Source: Desulfonatronum thioautotrophicum | GTDB lineage: Bacteria; Desulfobacterota; Desulfovibrionia; Desulfovibrionales; Desulfonatronaceae | Direction of reading: 5' to 3' | DNA length: 64,000 bases | Assembly (NCBI RefSeq): GCF_000934745.1 | Contig: NZ_JYNO01000001.1 | Coordinates: 124,001 to 188,000, forward strand | Part shown: positions 8,462-19,679 of the stretch, piece after piece | How the letters are laid out: every line of letters begins with the position of its first letter | Numbering within the stretch: the first letter of the stretch is position 1 | Notes under the pieces: model-generated | Database searches by the model: none | Seen by the model: only the letters and a program-made list of their open reading frames with translations | What the model was told of the DNA's origin: nothing | Position numbers and translations under genes: made by a program

Positions 8462-8698
8462 TCACATTCCGCGAAACGCCAGCATGTTGAAAGGCTTGTA
8501 TCCACCTTCAACATCTTCGGCGTACCGGCATCCCAGCGGGGAGTCGCTGGGCTTGTAGCGAATATCGTCTTTTGAACCGCTAAAAACAACGCAATCATTA
8601 TTCTCGCACACAAGCAACTCACCCCACCCGGAATCAGGGGGTCCAATCGTCGCGGTCAGGATGACCCCACAATGCGGGCAGCAACGTTCTTCAGCCAT
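8462..8698 (-). CDS. Small zinc-ribbon protein
   Basis: A 78-residue protein with two cysteine pairs, CCPHC near the N terminus and CENNDC in the middle (spaced about 24 residues), suggesting one zinc ribbon. A further cysteine follows at GCRYAED. The middle segment VCENNDCVVFSGSKDDIRYK and the C-terminal YKPFNML look like a conserved domain rather than random sequence. The ATG at 8698 follows GGAG by 8 nt, and a strong terminator follows the stop. I do not recognise a named family. It is the next gene downstream of aprB on the same strand, 132 bp away, so co-transcription is possible. Function unknown. Confidence 0.75.
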   Translation of the reverse strand: MAEERCCPHCGVILTATIGPPDSGWGELLVCENNDCVVFSGSKDDIRYKPSDSPLGCRYAEDVEGGYKPFNMLAFRGM

Positions 8699-8830
8699 GA
8701 TACAGTCTCCTTCAGTCGTTCAGTTGATCAAAAACGGGGCCAAACCCAACGCAATGCTACGCGAATCCAGCCAGACAGTCGAGTTGACCCCGCACCTCAA
8801 CCAACAGCACAATCACGATCAGGTTTGCTG

Positions 8831-9346
8831 TTACACCCTGTTACCGGGTTCACAGGTCGGCTCAAACCAACACTGGGTATAGTCCGGATCCGTTGGTTCA
8901 AACGTCTTGCCCTTGCCCTCCAAAACCTCACCAGGCTTCTTCAGTTCGGTCTCGGTGAACAACAGCTCGCTTTCCAAATCACCCGGTTCCGGCTTGCCCT
9001 CATACGGCTTGATGGATCCTTCTGCCGTGGTCCGGATCGGAAACTTGAATCGCTTGATGTTTCCGTTCCGGAACTTGATGGTCCACATGATGGAGTCGCC
9101 GCTGCGCAGAGGAATACTCGTCCCGCCCATGGGCGCAAAGTCAGCGTAGGGCCGGGCCTCGATGGCACCCTGGGGACAGATCTTCACGCAAGAGTAACAT
9201 TCCCAGCAGGCATCCGGCTCCTGATTAAAGGCCTTCATCTCCTGGGCATCCAGGATCATCAGATCATTGGGACAGATATACATGCAAGCGGTCTTTTCAC
9301 CGCCCTTGCAACCGTCGCATTTCTCGGGATTCACAAACGTAGGCAT
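8831..9346 (-). CDS. aprB: Adenylylsulfate (APS) reductase beta subunit
   Basis: AprB carries two [4Fe-4S] clusters that deliver electrons to the FAD in AprA, reducing APS to sulfite in the cytoplasm during sulfate respiration. The 171-residue product begins MPTFVNPEKCDGCKGGEKTA. The cluster ligands are in CDGCKGGEKTACMYICP and CWECYSCVKICP. The C-terminal tail ends TQCWFEPTCEPGNRV, similar to the end I recall for Desulfovibrio AprB, so it looks complete. The ATG at 9346 follows GGAG by 7 nt. The odd point is context: aprA, normally adjacent, is absent on both sides, and so are sat and qmo. Confidence 0.93.
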   Translation of the reverse strand: MPTFVNPEKCDGCKGGEKTACMYICPNDLMILDAQEMKAFNQEPDACWECYSCVKICPQGAIEARPYADFAPMGGTSIPLRSGDSIMWTIKFRNGNIKRFKFPIRTTAEGSIKPYEGKPEPGDLESELLFTETELKKPGEVLEGKGKTFEPTDPDYTQCWFEPTCEPGNRV

Positions 9347-9409
9347 ATATTGCTCCTTACTTTGTTGGATAAATCGGTCGATCATTCTCGGTCTTGTGCT
9401 GTTTGATTG

Positions 9410-9437
9410 CAGATAAGCTTGATCCATGCATTGGCAA
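9410..9437 (-). promoter_or_regulatory. Candidate aprB promoter
   Basis: On the minus strand TTGCCA (9437-9432) and TATCTG (9415-9410) are separated by 16 nt, 63 nt upstream of the aprB start. No operator is evident. Confidence 0.4.
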
Positions 9438-9530
9438 GCCCTGGAAAAAAGTGCGTAGAGATTGGGAGTGGCCGGAGATCATTTCAAGAGATAGCCGGCC
9501 CCAGGACTTTGCTCTGGGAGCTTGACCGAA

Positions 9531-11765
9531 TTACTCCTGCAGAGCGACCCGTCCGGAGTATCCATCCACCAGGATCCGGTCTCCGTTTTGCAGCTGATAC
9601 GGTGCACCAACCACCCCGGTGACGCATGGCAGGCCGTATTCCCGGGCAATGATCGCGCCGTGCACGAGCATGCCGCCACGGGCCTCGACAATGGCCGCGG
9701 CCATTGGGACTACAAAGGACATGCTCGGGTCCATGGCCTCGCAGACCAGGATCTCGCCGCGCTGAAAAGCGAACAGGTCCCCAGGTTCGCGGATTACCCG
9801 TGCCGGGCCGCGAGCCAGGCCCGGACCAGCAGGTTGCCCGAAAAATGTCCGCGCGCCAGACGATATTCCCTCGGCCGCTTTTGGCGAACTGCGTCCCGTC
9901 GGACTGCCCGCGTCCAGATAGTCCTCGGGAATCCGGGCCAGAGTCTCGGTCAACTCTGAATCGGTCCGCACCTGCAATCTGCGTTGAGCCTTGTCCACGG
10001 CCCGGATCAGCTCGCCCTGAATGCGACCCAGCGCCAGGTTGTCGTTATCCCGGATCCGGTAGGCCGCCCGGCCGAGTTCCAGGACCTGAATCGCAAAATC
10101 CTTTTTGGCATCCGGAAAGGCGGCCAGAAACTCCTGTTCCAGGTCTGCTTGCGGCATTGCTTGCGACCCGACATGTTCGTGGCCGTTAGTGTCTGATCCG
10201 GACTGCCTTTTGCGGGTGTCGTCACCCCCTGAATCCGTCCGAGGCGGTTCAGCGGCCATGGCCAGCAATAAGCTTATCAGCCCCCGTTCCCCTTCCGTGC
10301 ACCAGGCCGTGGAACAGAGCAGGACACCATGGCGCTGGACAAACGTGGCAAAGACCTCGGCAAACCTGTTGCCTGCCTCCAATTCACCAGGGAGCATGCC
10401 CTGTTCCAGGGACCGGCGCAGAAGCGCATCGTCACGGATCAAACCGGCCAATGCCTCCAATGCCTGGTTGCGCAGGACCGCTTCCAGCCGGCTTCCCGTG
10501 AGCAGGGCGGTGAAGGCGTAGGGGTCGTCCGGACGCAGCGCATCGTTGTAGACCATGCCCAGCAACCGCACTCCATGCGCCAAGGGGATAAATTTGGCCC
10601 AGTAGATCTCCCGCCAGCGCTGCATGGTTTCGAGGCGTGTTCGCAGCTCCTCTGTCAGCCGTGCGTTGGTCAGGGCATCCAGGTCCACGTCGGCCAGGGC
10701 CGCATGTTCCTGCTCCAGTTCCGGCAGAAGCTCATCCTCCACCTCCCGGCGCAAGGCCCGCAGATTTTCGAAGCTGCGATGCAGACTGAGATACCAGGGC
10801 CGCCGATCCTCGGCTTCCCAAGGGGCGCTCTGAGCCGTTCCCGTGGTGATGGGACGCGATTGCAGGCAAAACAATTCTCCGCCACGTAGCGTCCACTCCA
10901 CGTCCTGGGCAGCCTGGAAAATGTCAGCGCAGCGGCGGGAGAGATTCCAGATCCGCTGGACGTCCTCCTCACGGGGAAAACCGTCATGCGCCATGTCCCA
11001 CGGGCCAGGCTGGGTCTCCAGGATCCGTCCGGTGCCTGCATCCAGCAGCCAGCGGGCCGGAGGCGTGGAACCGTCCACCAGGGACTCGTTCATGCCGGGC
11101 ACGGCCTCGATCACGCTTCGTGATTCGTCCGTGGGGTCCATGCTGAAAGCAACCCCGGAGCACTCACCCCGGATGCACTCCTGGATCAGCACGGCCATGG
11201 CACTCTCAGCCGGATTGAGTCCCAGCTCCTTGCGGTAGAGCAGGGCACGGTCCGACCACAACGAAGACCAGACTCGGATCAGCGCATCCTCCACGGCCTC
11301 GGCTCCCTGCAACCCCACATGGGATTCATGGAGTCCGGCATGGGAGGCAACCCGGCTGTCTTCACCAGGCGATGAAGAGCGCAGAGCCAGTTCACTGCCG
11401 CTGGGAAACGCCCTGATGATTTCGGCCACAAGATTTTCCAACCAGGCAGATGACTTCTGGCGCAGGAAGCGATTCCGGATCGTCAGGGCCAAGTCCCAAA
11501 TCTCCTCCCAGCGCATGTCGTCCAGGGACTTGCGGCTCAAGAGCTCCGCGATGGTCTGATCCAGTCCGGACCGAACCAGAAAATCCTGGTAGGCCTCAAT
11601 CCCCAAAACCAGCGACTTTGGCAACCGGATGTCAGCCCGGCTCAACACGACCAGGGCACAGGCTTTCCCTCCGAAACGGGCCGCCTGGGTTGGATCAACC
11701 CCATCAAGTGCGCATGGAGGTATTGTTCTGTCTTCGGTCACTTTAATCCCCTTCGATGCCAACAT
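9531..11765 (-). CDS. PEP synthase-like phosphotransferase lacking the PEP-binding barrel
   Basis: A 744-residue protein with an N-terminal PEP synthase/PPDK-type ATP-grasp domain: FGGKACALVVLSRADIRLPKSLV, then LALRSSSPGEDSRVASHAGLHES, then IQECIRGECSGVAFSMDP. The C terminus is a swivelling phosphohistidine domain, GGMLVHGAIIAREYGLPCVTG. The TIM barrel that binds PEP or pyruvate in true PEP synthase is missing, and about 350 residues of unassigned helical sequence lie between the two ends. This layout resembles rifampicin phosphotransferase and related enzymes that pass phosphate from ATP via histidine to a small molecule. The ATG at 11765 avoids overlap with the divergent photolyase gene 69 bp away. 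The acceptor is unknown. Confidence 0.8.
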   Translation of the reverse strand: MLASKGIKVTEDRTIPPCALDGVDPTQAARFGGKACALVVLSRADIRLPKSLVLGIEAYQDFLVRSGLDQTIAELLSRKSLDDMRWEEIWDLALTIRNRFLRQKSSAWLENLVAEIIRAFPSGSELALRSSSPGEDSRVASHAGLHESHVGLQGAEAVEDALIRVWSSLWSDRALLYRKELGLNPAESAMAVLIQECIRGECSGVAFSMDPTDESRSVIEAVPGMNESLVDGSTPPARWLLDAGTGRILETQPGPWDMAHDGFPREEDVQRIWNLSRRCADIFQAAQDVEWTLRGGELFCLQSRPITTGTAQSAPWEAEDRRPWYLSLHRSFENLRALRREVEDELLPELEQEHAALADVDLDALTNARLTEELRTRLETMQRWREIYWAKFIPLAHGVRLLGMVYNDALRPDDPYAFTALLTGSRLEAVLRNQALEALAGLIRDDALLRRSLEQGMLPGELEAGNRFAEVFATFVQRHGVLLCSTAWCTEGERGLISLLLAMAAEPPRTDSGGDDTRKRQSGSDTNGHEHVGSQAMPQADLEQEFLAAFPDAKKDFAIQVLELGRAAYRIRDNDNLALGRIQGELIRAVDKAQRRLQVRTDSELTETLARIPEDYLDAGSPTGRSSPKAAEGISSGARTFFGQPAGPGLARGPARVIREPGDLFAFQRGEILVCEAMDPSMSFVVPMAAAIVEARGGMLVHGAIIAREYGLPCVTGVVGAPYQLQNGDRILVDGYSGRVALQE

Positions 11766-11834
11766 TTTGCTTTCAAGAGCGCTCCAGGCTAACCTGTTCG
11801 CCAAATCCCAACAACATTTCCCCCGGACACTTCC

Positions 11835-13385
11835 ATGCGCGACATGATTCTTGTTCTCGGCGATCAGCTTGATGCCAACGCTTCGATTCTGAACAACGCC
11901 GATCCAGGTCAAGACACCATCTGGATGGCCGAAGTCCAGGAAGAAGCCAGCCACGTTTGGAGCCACAAGACACGGCTGGTGCTCTTCTTTGCGGCCATGC
12001 GCCACTTTCGGGATTTACTGCGATCTCGCGGACTGGACGTGCGCTATCATGCCCTGACGGAACAGAAGAGCCAAGACCGAGGCAGCTCCCTGGCCGACGT
12101 GCTCCGCGCGGATATCCGTGCACATCAACCGCAACGCCTGGTGGTTACCCGGCCCGGCGACTACCGGGTTTTGTGCTCCATCCAACAGGTGGCCAAGGAC
12201 ACGAACATCTCTTTGCACATCGCGGAGGACACCCACTTTCTCACGACTCCCGAGGCCTACGCAGCCTTTGCCAAGGGACGCAAGCGGATTCTGCTGGAGA
12301 ATTTTTATCATCATATGCGCCGCGAGACCGGACTGCTCATGGATGATCAGGGCAAGCCCCTGGGCGGGCGCTGGAACTTTGACAAGGACAACCGCCGTCC
12401 GCTCACGAGAAGTGTCCTGGACCGGATCCCCCGGCCGCCCTCATTTCCTCCGGACCAGGTCACCGGTGAGGTGATCAACCTGATTTCGAAGCGTTTTGCG
12501 GATCACCCCGGCAGATGCACGGACTTCGACCATCCCGTAACCCAGGACCAGGCTCGCCAGGCCCTGAGCAACTTCATCACCCACCGCCTGCCCGATTTCG
12601 GAGCCTACGAGGATGCCATGCACCAGGGCGAGCCCGTTCTGTTCCATTCCCGGCTGTCCGCATGCCTGAATCTCAAACTGCTCCATCCCCAGGAATGTCT
12701 GGACGCGGCTCTGGACGCGCTCCGGCACAACGCCGCGCCGCTCAACAGTGTCGAGGGCTTTGTCCGTCAGATCATCGGTTGGCGTGAATATATCCGGGGC
12801 GTGTACTGGCTGCATATGCCCGATTACCAGGACATGAATGCCCTGGACCACCAGCGGCCCATCCCCAGCCTGTTTTGGGATGGACTCACGGACATGGCTT
12901 GTCTGCGCGATGCCATGGCCAACGTGCTGCGCCTTGCGTACACGCACCATATCCAGCGACTCATGGTTCTAGGGTTGTTCGCCCTGCTTGCGGGCGTACA
13001 TCCCCGGCGCTTTCACGAATGGCACATGGCCATGTACGCCGATGCCGTGGACTGGGTCTCCCTGCCCAACGCCCTGGGCATGAGCCAGTACGCCGACGGC
13101 GGGATCGTGGGTACCAAACCTTACTGCGCCACGGGCAAATACATCCAGCGCATGGGCGACTGCTGTCCGGCTTGTGCATTTGATCCGGCACAAAGTTACG
13201 GTCCCCGGGCATGTCCGTTTTCCGTACTCTATTGGGATTTCCTTGGCCGCCATGCCCAGAGGCTGGGCACCAACCAGCGCATGACCCTGCAATTGGCCAA
13301 CCTGGAACGTCGCAGGCAAGACAAAACCCTGATGAACAGAACCCGGAAGGCAGCGCAAGAAATCCGCAAACGGTATTGGGAATAA
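11835..13385 (+). CDS. Iron-sulfur photolyase/cryptochrome (FeS-BCP, PhrB/CryB type)
   Basis: A 516-residue deoxyribodipyrimidine photolyase-related protein. It has an N-terminal alpha/beta domain (MILVLGDQLDANASILNN) and a C-terminal helical FAD domain (VEGFVRQIIGWREYIRGVYW). Cysteines at YCATGKYI, CCPACAF and GPRACPF match the spacing of the [4Fe-4S] ligands in Agrobacterium PhrB, a (6-4) photolyase. It would repair UV photoproducts or act as a blue-light sensor. Starts at 11835 and 11844 are both possible. It is divergent from the PEP synthase-like gene and shares a bidirectional terminator with katG. Confidence 0.92.
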   Translation: MRDMILVLGDQLDANASILNNADPGQDTIWMAEVQEEASHVWSHKTRLVLFFAAMRHFRDLLRSRGLDVRYHALTEQKSQDRGSSLADVLRADIRAHQPQRLVVTRPGDYRVLCSIQQVAKDTNISLHIAEDTHFLTTPEAYAAFAKGRKRILLENFYHHMRRETGLLMDDQGKPLGGRWNFDKDNRRPLTRSVLDRIPRPPSFPPDQVTGEVINLISKRFADHPGRCTDFDHPVTQDQARQALSNFITHRLPDFGAYEDAMHQGEPVLFHSRLSACLNLKLLHPQECLDAALDALRHNAAPLNSVEGFVRQIIGWREYIRGVYWLHMPDYQDMNALDHQRPIPSLFWDGLTDMACLRDAMANVLRLAYTHHIQRLMVLGLFALLAGVHPRRFHEWHMAMYADAVDWVSLPNALGMSQYADGGIVGTKPYCATGKYIQRMGDCCPACAFDPAQSYGPRACPFSVLYWDFLGRHAQRLGTNQRMTLQLANLERRRQDKTLMNRTRKAAQEIRKRYWE

Positions 13386-13398
13386 GCTCGCCAATACA

Positions 13399-13460
13399 AA
13401 AGGCCGATCTGTCTCGATCCGGCGCGGCTGCACCAACGAGACAGATCGGCCTGTCTATTT
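13399..13460. terminator. Bidirectional terminator between photolyase and katG
   Basis: A perfect 16-bp stem (13401-13416 with 13437-13452, AGGCCGATCTGTCTCG) has a 20-nt loop and T-rich sequence on both strands. It serves the two convergent genes. Confidence 0.88.
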
Positions 13461-13482
13461 TTGCTATTTGCTCAGGCCGCAA

Positions 13483-16229
<2,747 letters not shown>

Positions 16230-16261
16230 GGTGGCTGAACCCCTCGGAAAAAGTTTCTTAC

Positions 16262-16290
16262 TGGATAATCGTTCTCCGCGAAAGGGTCAA
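16262..16290 (-). promoter_or_regulatory. perR-katG promoter
   Basis: TTGACC (16290-16285) and TATCCA (16267-16262) are spaced 17 nt apart, 33 nt upstream of the perR start. A PerR operator would be expected to overlap, but I cannot define a clear palindrome. Confidence 0.55.
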
Positions 16291-16396
16291 CCTATTCGCT
16301 TGAAAAGACAAGCCAGCAACGAGAAAAAAATGTTCGACAGAACCGAGGCAACTGCACAAAAAGGTAAAGCACGGACTGCATGTTGCCGTGCAGCTG

Positions 16397-16419
16397 ATTC
16401 CCGCTTTCGCGGTAGTGAC
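16397..16419. repeat. Fragment of a dispersed 'ATTCCCGC...' repeat in the perR upstream gap
   Basis: The sequence ATTCCCGCTTTCGCGGTAGTGAC resembles the short palindromic repeats scattered in many genomes, with a second relative at 58218. The rest of the 16291-16541 gap shows no gene or RNA I can identify. Confidence 0.45.
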
Positions 16420-16541
16420 TTCAAAAAAAATGCTTGTCCAGGCACGTCTTTCCCACAAAAATGGGAAACCAGACCAAGCTGGCCACAATGTATTGAGCAG
16501 TTAGGAAGTGTACAGAGGGGGTACAAAGTGGCGCTGGAGAA

Positions 16542-17183
16542 TCAGTCTGCCACCCGGAGACCAAGATCTTCATCAGGGAGTGGCCATGAGCCAACGGATT
16601 CTTGCGTGCTGGGCAGGGAGACTCCGTCGAGTTCGACAGCGTGCAGGTGATCGAAAAACTTTTGGGGCTGGGACATCAGGAATTGGCGAAAATCCGAGGA
16701 CGGCGTCAAAATGCCCTGGTGCAGAAAAAGACCGGCCAGGTCCCGGCCCACCATGTTATAGAGGCGGACTTGCAACCGAAACGGGTCTTTTGCCTGATCC
16801 TGGGCACTCTCCAGGGATCTCTGGGAAATGCCTTCGCGCATTTTCCGGTAATATCCGCCCCGGCGCATGGTTGCCCCGGCCAGGCCGGGCATGGCCGCGG
16901 ACAGGGCCAGCCGGGAACCAGGCCGAATCAATGCAGTGTCCAGGTCATCAATGGCCAGTCCGTCCAAGAAGATGGTCTGGATCGTTTTTTCCGTATATAC
17001 ACCGCAGACCCCCACCAACTCGCACAGGAATTCCCGCAGGGTACAGGGTTCGGGCACGGGCATCAGGAAGCCGCCCTGAAGCAACAAACTGAAGAGTTCC
17101 GGTGCGTCATGGCGCATCAGCATGAGCGGGAGGTTTCCCAGCGCCTTATCATACGGTTCAGGAAAATCAGCGGTGTAGGACAT
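16542..17183 (-). CDS. Conserved protein of unknown function downstream of AOR
   Basis: A 213-residue soluble protein I cannot assign. The N-terminal half contains CTLREFLCELVGVCGVYTE and the string TIFLDGLAIDDLDTALIRPG, then SRLALSAAMPGLAGATMRRGG. That is reminiscent of a small beta-grasp/MoaD-like layout, although no C-terminal GG tail is present. A helical C-terminal part follows (FRLQVRLYNMVGRDLAGLFL). It lies 90 bp downstream of the AOR gene with a terminator in between. It could be expressed by read-through and help AOR assembly or cofactor insertion, but that is only inference from position. The ATG at 17183 has no clear ribosome site. Confidence 0.6.
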   Translation of the reverse strand: MSYTADFPEPYDKALGNLPLMLMRHDAPELFSLLLQGGFLMPVPEPCTLREFLCELVGVCGVYTEKTIQTIFLDGLAIDDLDTALIRPGSRLALSAAMPGLAGATMRRGGYYRKMREGISQRSLESAQDQAKDPFRLQVRLYNMVGRDLAGLFLHQGILTPSSDFRQFLMSQPQKFFDHLHAVELDGVSLPSTQESVGSWPLPDEDLGLRVAD

Positions 17184-17210
17184 TTGCTTGCTTGGGGGAA
17201 TAAGAGAAAG

Positions 17211-17249
17211 GAAAAAGCGGGAGGCCCCACCTGAACAGGACCTCCCGCA
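17211..17249 (-). terminator. Terminator downstream of the AOR gene
   Basis: On the minus strand GCGGGAGG at 17249-17242 pairs with CCTCCCGC at 17224-17217, and TTTTTCC follows. It lies between the AOR stop and the 213-residue unknown gene. Confidence 0.75.
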
Positions 17250-17273
17250 ACAGCGCCGCAGCGCTCTCAAGAC

Positions 17274-19013
17274 TTAGAAGTTGTAGACCTTGTCCAACTC
17301 TTCTGAGGGCACGTCAAAGACCACATTATGCGGGGTCAGCGGCTCACGGGAGAAGTAGCGGGGCAGACGGTCGTGTTCCGGACCGAAGCCGGCCTTCTTG
17401 TTGAACTCCTGCTCCATCTTCAGAATCTTCTGGCCCAGAGCGACGACGTCGTCGCCGGTCATGCTCAGACCATACATGCCGTTGATGGTCTCGACCATGG
17501 CGCTGAAGGTTTCGGGCTGATCCAGAATGGCGAAGGCTACGAACAGGCAAAAGCCCGTGGCATCCAGAGCGGCTGTGGCCACCTGCAGGTTCCGGGACAA
17601 CTCAGCCTGTCCCTCGACCTTCAACGGATCAACATCACCGCCGACCTTGAGGATGTTCGTGGCCACGGCATATCCAGCGGTGTGGTCGGCGCCCATGGTG
17701 GAAGTGGCATAGGTCACGCCGATGCCCTTGACCGAGCGGGGGTCATATGCCGGCATGGCCTGACCCTTGACCACTGGGGCGCGCTCCAGACCATAGCAGC
17801 GGGCCGTAGTTGCCGCGCCGGCACCCAGGATGCGGCCCAGCGGTGTGCCCTTGCCCACTTCGTGAACCAGATTGATGGCGCCTTCGGCATCGCCAAATTC
17901 GATCACTCCGGCTTCCATGGCCACGCCAATGGTCACGCCCATTTCAATGGTGTCCAGACCGTAGTTGTCGTCCAGATAATCGAGCTTGGCCACGGCATCC
18001 AGGTCGCTGATACCGCAGTTGCCGCCGTGTGACCAGACCGTCTCGTACTCCGGCTGCTTGGTCATGTAGTTGCCATCCTTGTCCGTCCAGATACCGGAAC
18101 ATTGGATGGCGCAACCGCGGTGACAACCATGGGTGGGTTGGCCACCTTCCCGGTTCTTCATGGTCTCAGCCTGTAGTTCGCCGGAAAGGGTCTGGTGGTG
18201 CTTGTAACGTCCTTCCCGGAAGTTGTACGTCGGATACCCCCCGGCCTCGTTGAGCACGTTGGTCAGGACGTTGGTACCGTAGGTCGGCAGTCCCTGCCCG
18301 GTGACAGCGTGTTGCTTCAGGCCTTCCACGAACTTGCGGTTGGATTCTTTGAAGGCCTCGGGGTTTACCGGCTGACGCATTTTGGCGTTGGAAGCATCCA
18401 CGACAAGGCATTTGATACCCTTGGAGCCCATGACCGCGCCAACGCCACCGCGTCCGCAGTGCCGGGTCGGCCGGAATTCCGGGTCGGTCACGGCAATGGA
18501 GGAGTTGGAAAAACGCATTTCACCTGCTGTCCCAATGGATATCACCGAGACTTTTTCGCCGTAAACGGGCTTCAGCTTTTCGATCAGGTCGTAGTTGGGC
18601 AGCATCTTCAGGTCATTGGCCTTCTCGATCTTCACGCCCTGGTCGTCAATGAACACCTTGTACATATCGTCGCCCTGGCGCTCGCCTTCCAGGATGACCG
18701 CCGCATAGCCGAGCCGTCCAAGAGCCTGGGCCGCGGTGCCGCCGGCATTGGATTCCTTGATGGTTCCCGTCAGCGGGCTCTTGCAGCCCACGGACAGGCG
18801 ACCGGAGGACGAAGCAGCCGATCCGCTCATCAGACCGGGGGAGATGACCAGCTTGTTTTCCGGTCCCAAGGGATGGCAATCCGGCGGAACTTCTTTGAAC
18901 ACAACCATGGTGGTCATGGCCCGGCCACCCATGCCCGCGTAGTCCCCAACCGGTTCTACGGTTGCTTTGGGACCGCCCTGCGCTCCAACGTCAATACGTA
19001 AAATCTTGTCCAT
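17274..19013 (-). CDS. aor: Aldehyde:ferredoxin oxidoreductase (tungsten/molybdopterin type)
   Basis: A 579-residue enzyme of the AOR family, oxidising aldehydes to carboxylic acids with ferredoxin as acceptor. It begins MDKILRIDVGAQGG. The pterin-binding region is visible as GMGGRAMTT and RHCGRGGVGAVMGSKG. The [4Fe-4S] ligands lie in CHRGCAIQC, with the fourth expected near the C terminus (ATGFCLF). The ribosome site AAGGAGG is excellent. It belongs functionally with the neighbouring alcohol dehydrogenases and flx-hdr genes, turning acetaldehyde from ethanol into acetate. Tungsten rather than molybdenum is inferred from the family. It has its own terminator. Confidence 0.95.
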   Translation of the reverse strand: MDKILRIDVGAQGGPKATVEPVGDYAGMGGRAMTTMVVFKEVPPDCHPLGPENKLVISPGLMSGSAASSSGRLSVGCKSPLTGTIKESNAGGTAAQALGRLGYAAVILEGERQGDDMYKVFIDDQGVKIEKANDLKMLPNYDLIEKLKPVYGEKVSVISIGTAGEMRFSNSSIAVTDPEFRPTRHCGRGGVGAVMGSKGIKCLVVDASNAKMRQPVNPEAFKESNRKFVEGLKQHAVTGQGLPTYGTNVLTNVLNEAGGYPTYNFREGRYKHHQTLSGELQAETMKNREGGQPTHGCHRGCAIQCSGIWTDKDGNYMTKQPEYETVWSHGGNCGISDLDAVAKLDYLDDNYGLDTIEMGVTIGVAMEAGVIEFGDAEGAINLVHEVGKGTPLGRILGAGAATTARCYGLERAPVVKGQAMPAYDPRSVKGIGVTYATSTMGADHTAGYAVATNILKVGGDVDPLKVEGQAELSRNLQVATAALDATGFCLFVAFAILDQPETFSAMVETINGMYGLSMTGDDVVALGQKILKMEQEFNKKAGFGPEHDRLPRYFSREPLTPHNVVFDVPSEELDKVYNF

Positions 19014-19155
19014 CGAAAAACCTCCTTAACATGTTATGCCTGCAAGCAAAAAATAACACGACAACCATCGATGCATACCTATTTGCCTTGTACTTTCCAA
19101 ACTATCGGAAGTAAACGCAAGAAAAAACGTTCCGACAAAAACCGAAACGCCCAGG

Positions 19156-19629
19156 TCACGACGACAGCATTTTGGAAAGTTGCCGCAGATGCGACCGCTC
19201 TTCGTCAATGCATTGCTGAACAAACTTTTTTTCCGAATCAGGCACCAACTCTTTCATTTCCATGAAAAACAGGATGGTGTCCTTCTCAAAGCCCATGGCC
19301 AAGCGGATGGCCTCATTTTCGCTATCAGCCTCGGCCAAACGCTTTTTCAATTCCGGGGAAAAAATGGAATGCGAATCGATCAGGGCTTGCAAATAAGCGG
19401 CGTACTCTTCACTGGTGCTCCAGGCCGGGAGTTCGACCTTTCCCAGTCGTTCCTTGAATTGCAGAAAAATCTGTTCATGCTTGGCCTCTTCCTTGGCAAA
19501 ATACAGGAAGAAATCCTTGACATCAGGGTTCTTGGCCGATTCAGCAGCATTTACATAAAAGTTCTGTCCCTTCTGCTCGATATTCACGGCGGCTTCGGCT
19601 ATTTCAGCCGCGTGGAAAAATCCTGCCAT
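19156..19629 (-). CDS. Ferritin-like/rubrerythrin diiron protein
   Basis: A 157-residue four-helix protein with the diiron ligands of rubrerythrin-type domains: VNIEQKGQNFY, FAKEEAKHEQIF, FEKDTILFFMEM and DEERSHLRQL. There is no rubredoxin domain. Members of this group reduce peroxide or handle iron in anaerobes. Given its position between the flx-hdr operon and AOR, it may protect oxygen-sensitive iron-sulfur and tungsten enzymes. AAGGAG precedes the ATG by 8 nt. It starts 50 nt after flxA and may be the last gene of that transcript. Confidence 0.88.
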   Translation of the reverse strand: MAGFFHAAEIAEAAVNIEQKGQNFYVNAAESAKNPDVKDFFLYFAKEEAKHEQIFLQFKERLGKVELPAWSTSEEYAAYLQALIDSHSIFSPELKKRLAEADSENEAIRLAMGFEKDTILFFMEMKELVPDSEKKFVQQCIDEERSHLRQLSKMLSS

Positions 19630-19679
19630 ATTAACGCTCCTTTGAATCCATTACCAAGGCATACCAGGATGCCTCTGGG

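Noticed and set aside
19084-19099. A TGG-N10-GC pattern upstream of the AOR gene, considered as a second sigma54 promoter
   Set aside because: Only the GG/GC spacing fits. The flanking bases (TGGAAA and AGGCA) match the consensus poorly.
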